DNA of 43,948 nt. Origin: Hydrocarboniphaga sp. (GTDB lineage Bacteria > Pseudomonadota > Gammaproteobacteria > Nevskiales > Nevskiaceae). The notes beneath the pieces are model-generated. The model searched no databases. It saw only the letters and a list, made by a program, of their open reading frames with translations, and was not told where the DNA came from. Both the position numbers and the translations under genes were made by a program. Each line of letters begins with the position of its first letter. Positions within the stretch are counted from its first letter, which is position 1. Below are positions 43,855-43,948 of this stretch, one piece after another. The stretch spans positions 1 through 43,948 of the forward strand of contig NZ_JAQGNT010000080.1 of assembly GCF_028291725.1 (NCBI RefSeq), given 5' to 3'.

Positions 43855-43920
43855 GACTCCTTGAGTCGGTGCTAACACTCTGATCTTTAAAAGAATAAGC
43901 AAGTGATTTGTGTGGATGCT
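43855..43920 (+). other. rRNA leader with boxB-, boxA- and boxC-like antitermination elements
   Basis: A small hairpin GACTC-CTT-GAGTC (43855-43867, boxB position) is followed by a boxA-like TGATCTTTAAAA (43881-43892, consensus TGCTCTTTAACA) and a boxC-like TTTGTGTGGATGCTT (from 43908). This order and spacing are those of 16S rRNA leaders. The window ends at 43948, before the mature 16S 5' end, so the rRNA genes themselves are outside. Confidence 0.85.
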
Positions 43921-43948
43921 TCTGGGTTACGTGGCGAGGGCCATAGTG

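Noticed and set aside
43851-43881. A second rrn promoter starting TTGACT
   Set aside because: No -10 at proper spacing; the bases instead form the boxB-like hairpin.

Overview
The window is high-GC proteobacterial chromosome. Gene content (cyoABCD with a RegBA-type redox pair, a Cpx-type envelope stress locus, a chromosomal integron integrase, tgt) and the dense intergenic palindromic repeats suggest a gammaproteobacterium of the Xanthomonadales/Lysobacterales or Nevskiales kind. This placement is inferred from content, not from a phylogenetic marker. The right edge stops inside the leader of an rRNA operon, just before 16S.

Layout, left to right. 1-1231: an integron platform, with a candidate attI (150-197), the integrase gene, and a cassette array that would extend leftwards off the window. 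1334-8119: housekeeping and stress genes (tgt, a YpfJ-type metallopeptidase, glutathione peroxidase, a lipoprotein, an acyl-CoA dehydrogenase, a tandem universal stress protein). 8120-14965: a signalling block with a REC-PAS-kinase-REC hybrid, a CpxP/CpxR/CpxA-like locus with an exact CpxR box between the divergent genes, a REC-kinase hybrid and a stand-alone CheB-type esterase. 15294-26802: a secreted glycine-zipper protein divergent from an eight-gene plus-strand cluster (exported TldD-like protease, TldE-like partner, DUF4159, MoxR ATPase, DUF58, BatA-like and two large membrane proteins). This cluster is the best candidate here for an incompletely described system. 26907-27800: an alpha/beta hydrolase. 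27907-29900: tRNA-Met(CAT) whose 3' end overlaps the C-terminal remnant of a phage integrase, followed by a hipBA toxin-antitoxin module with three operators at exact 27-bp spacing around a near-consensus promoter. 30020-36632: an aldo/keto reductase divergent from a LysR regulator, an adenine-deaminase-like lipoprotein coupled to a HupE/UreJ permease, and an MFS transporter. 36784-43686: cyoABCD, SURF1 and a RegB/RegA pair, which together look like a quinol oxidase with its redox sensor. 43803-43948: rrn promoter and antitermination leader.

At least five families of palindromic intergenic repeats (called A to E below) punctuate the window. They lie at gene ends, inside the TldD-MoxR cluster, and in one case carry the stop codons of two convergent genes. 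No CRISPR array, complete insertion sequence or riboswitch was recognised.
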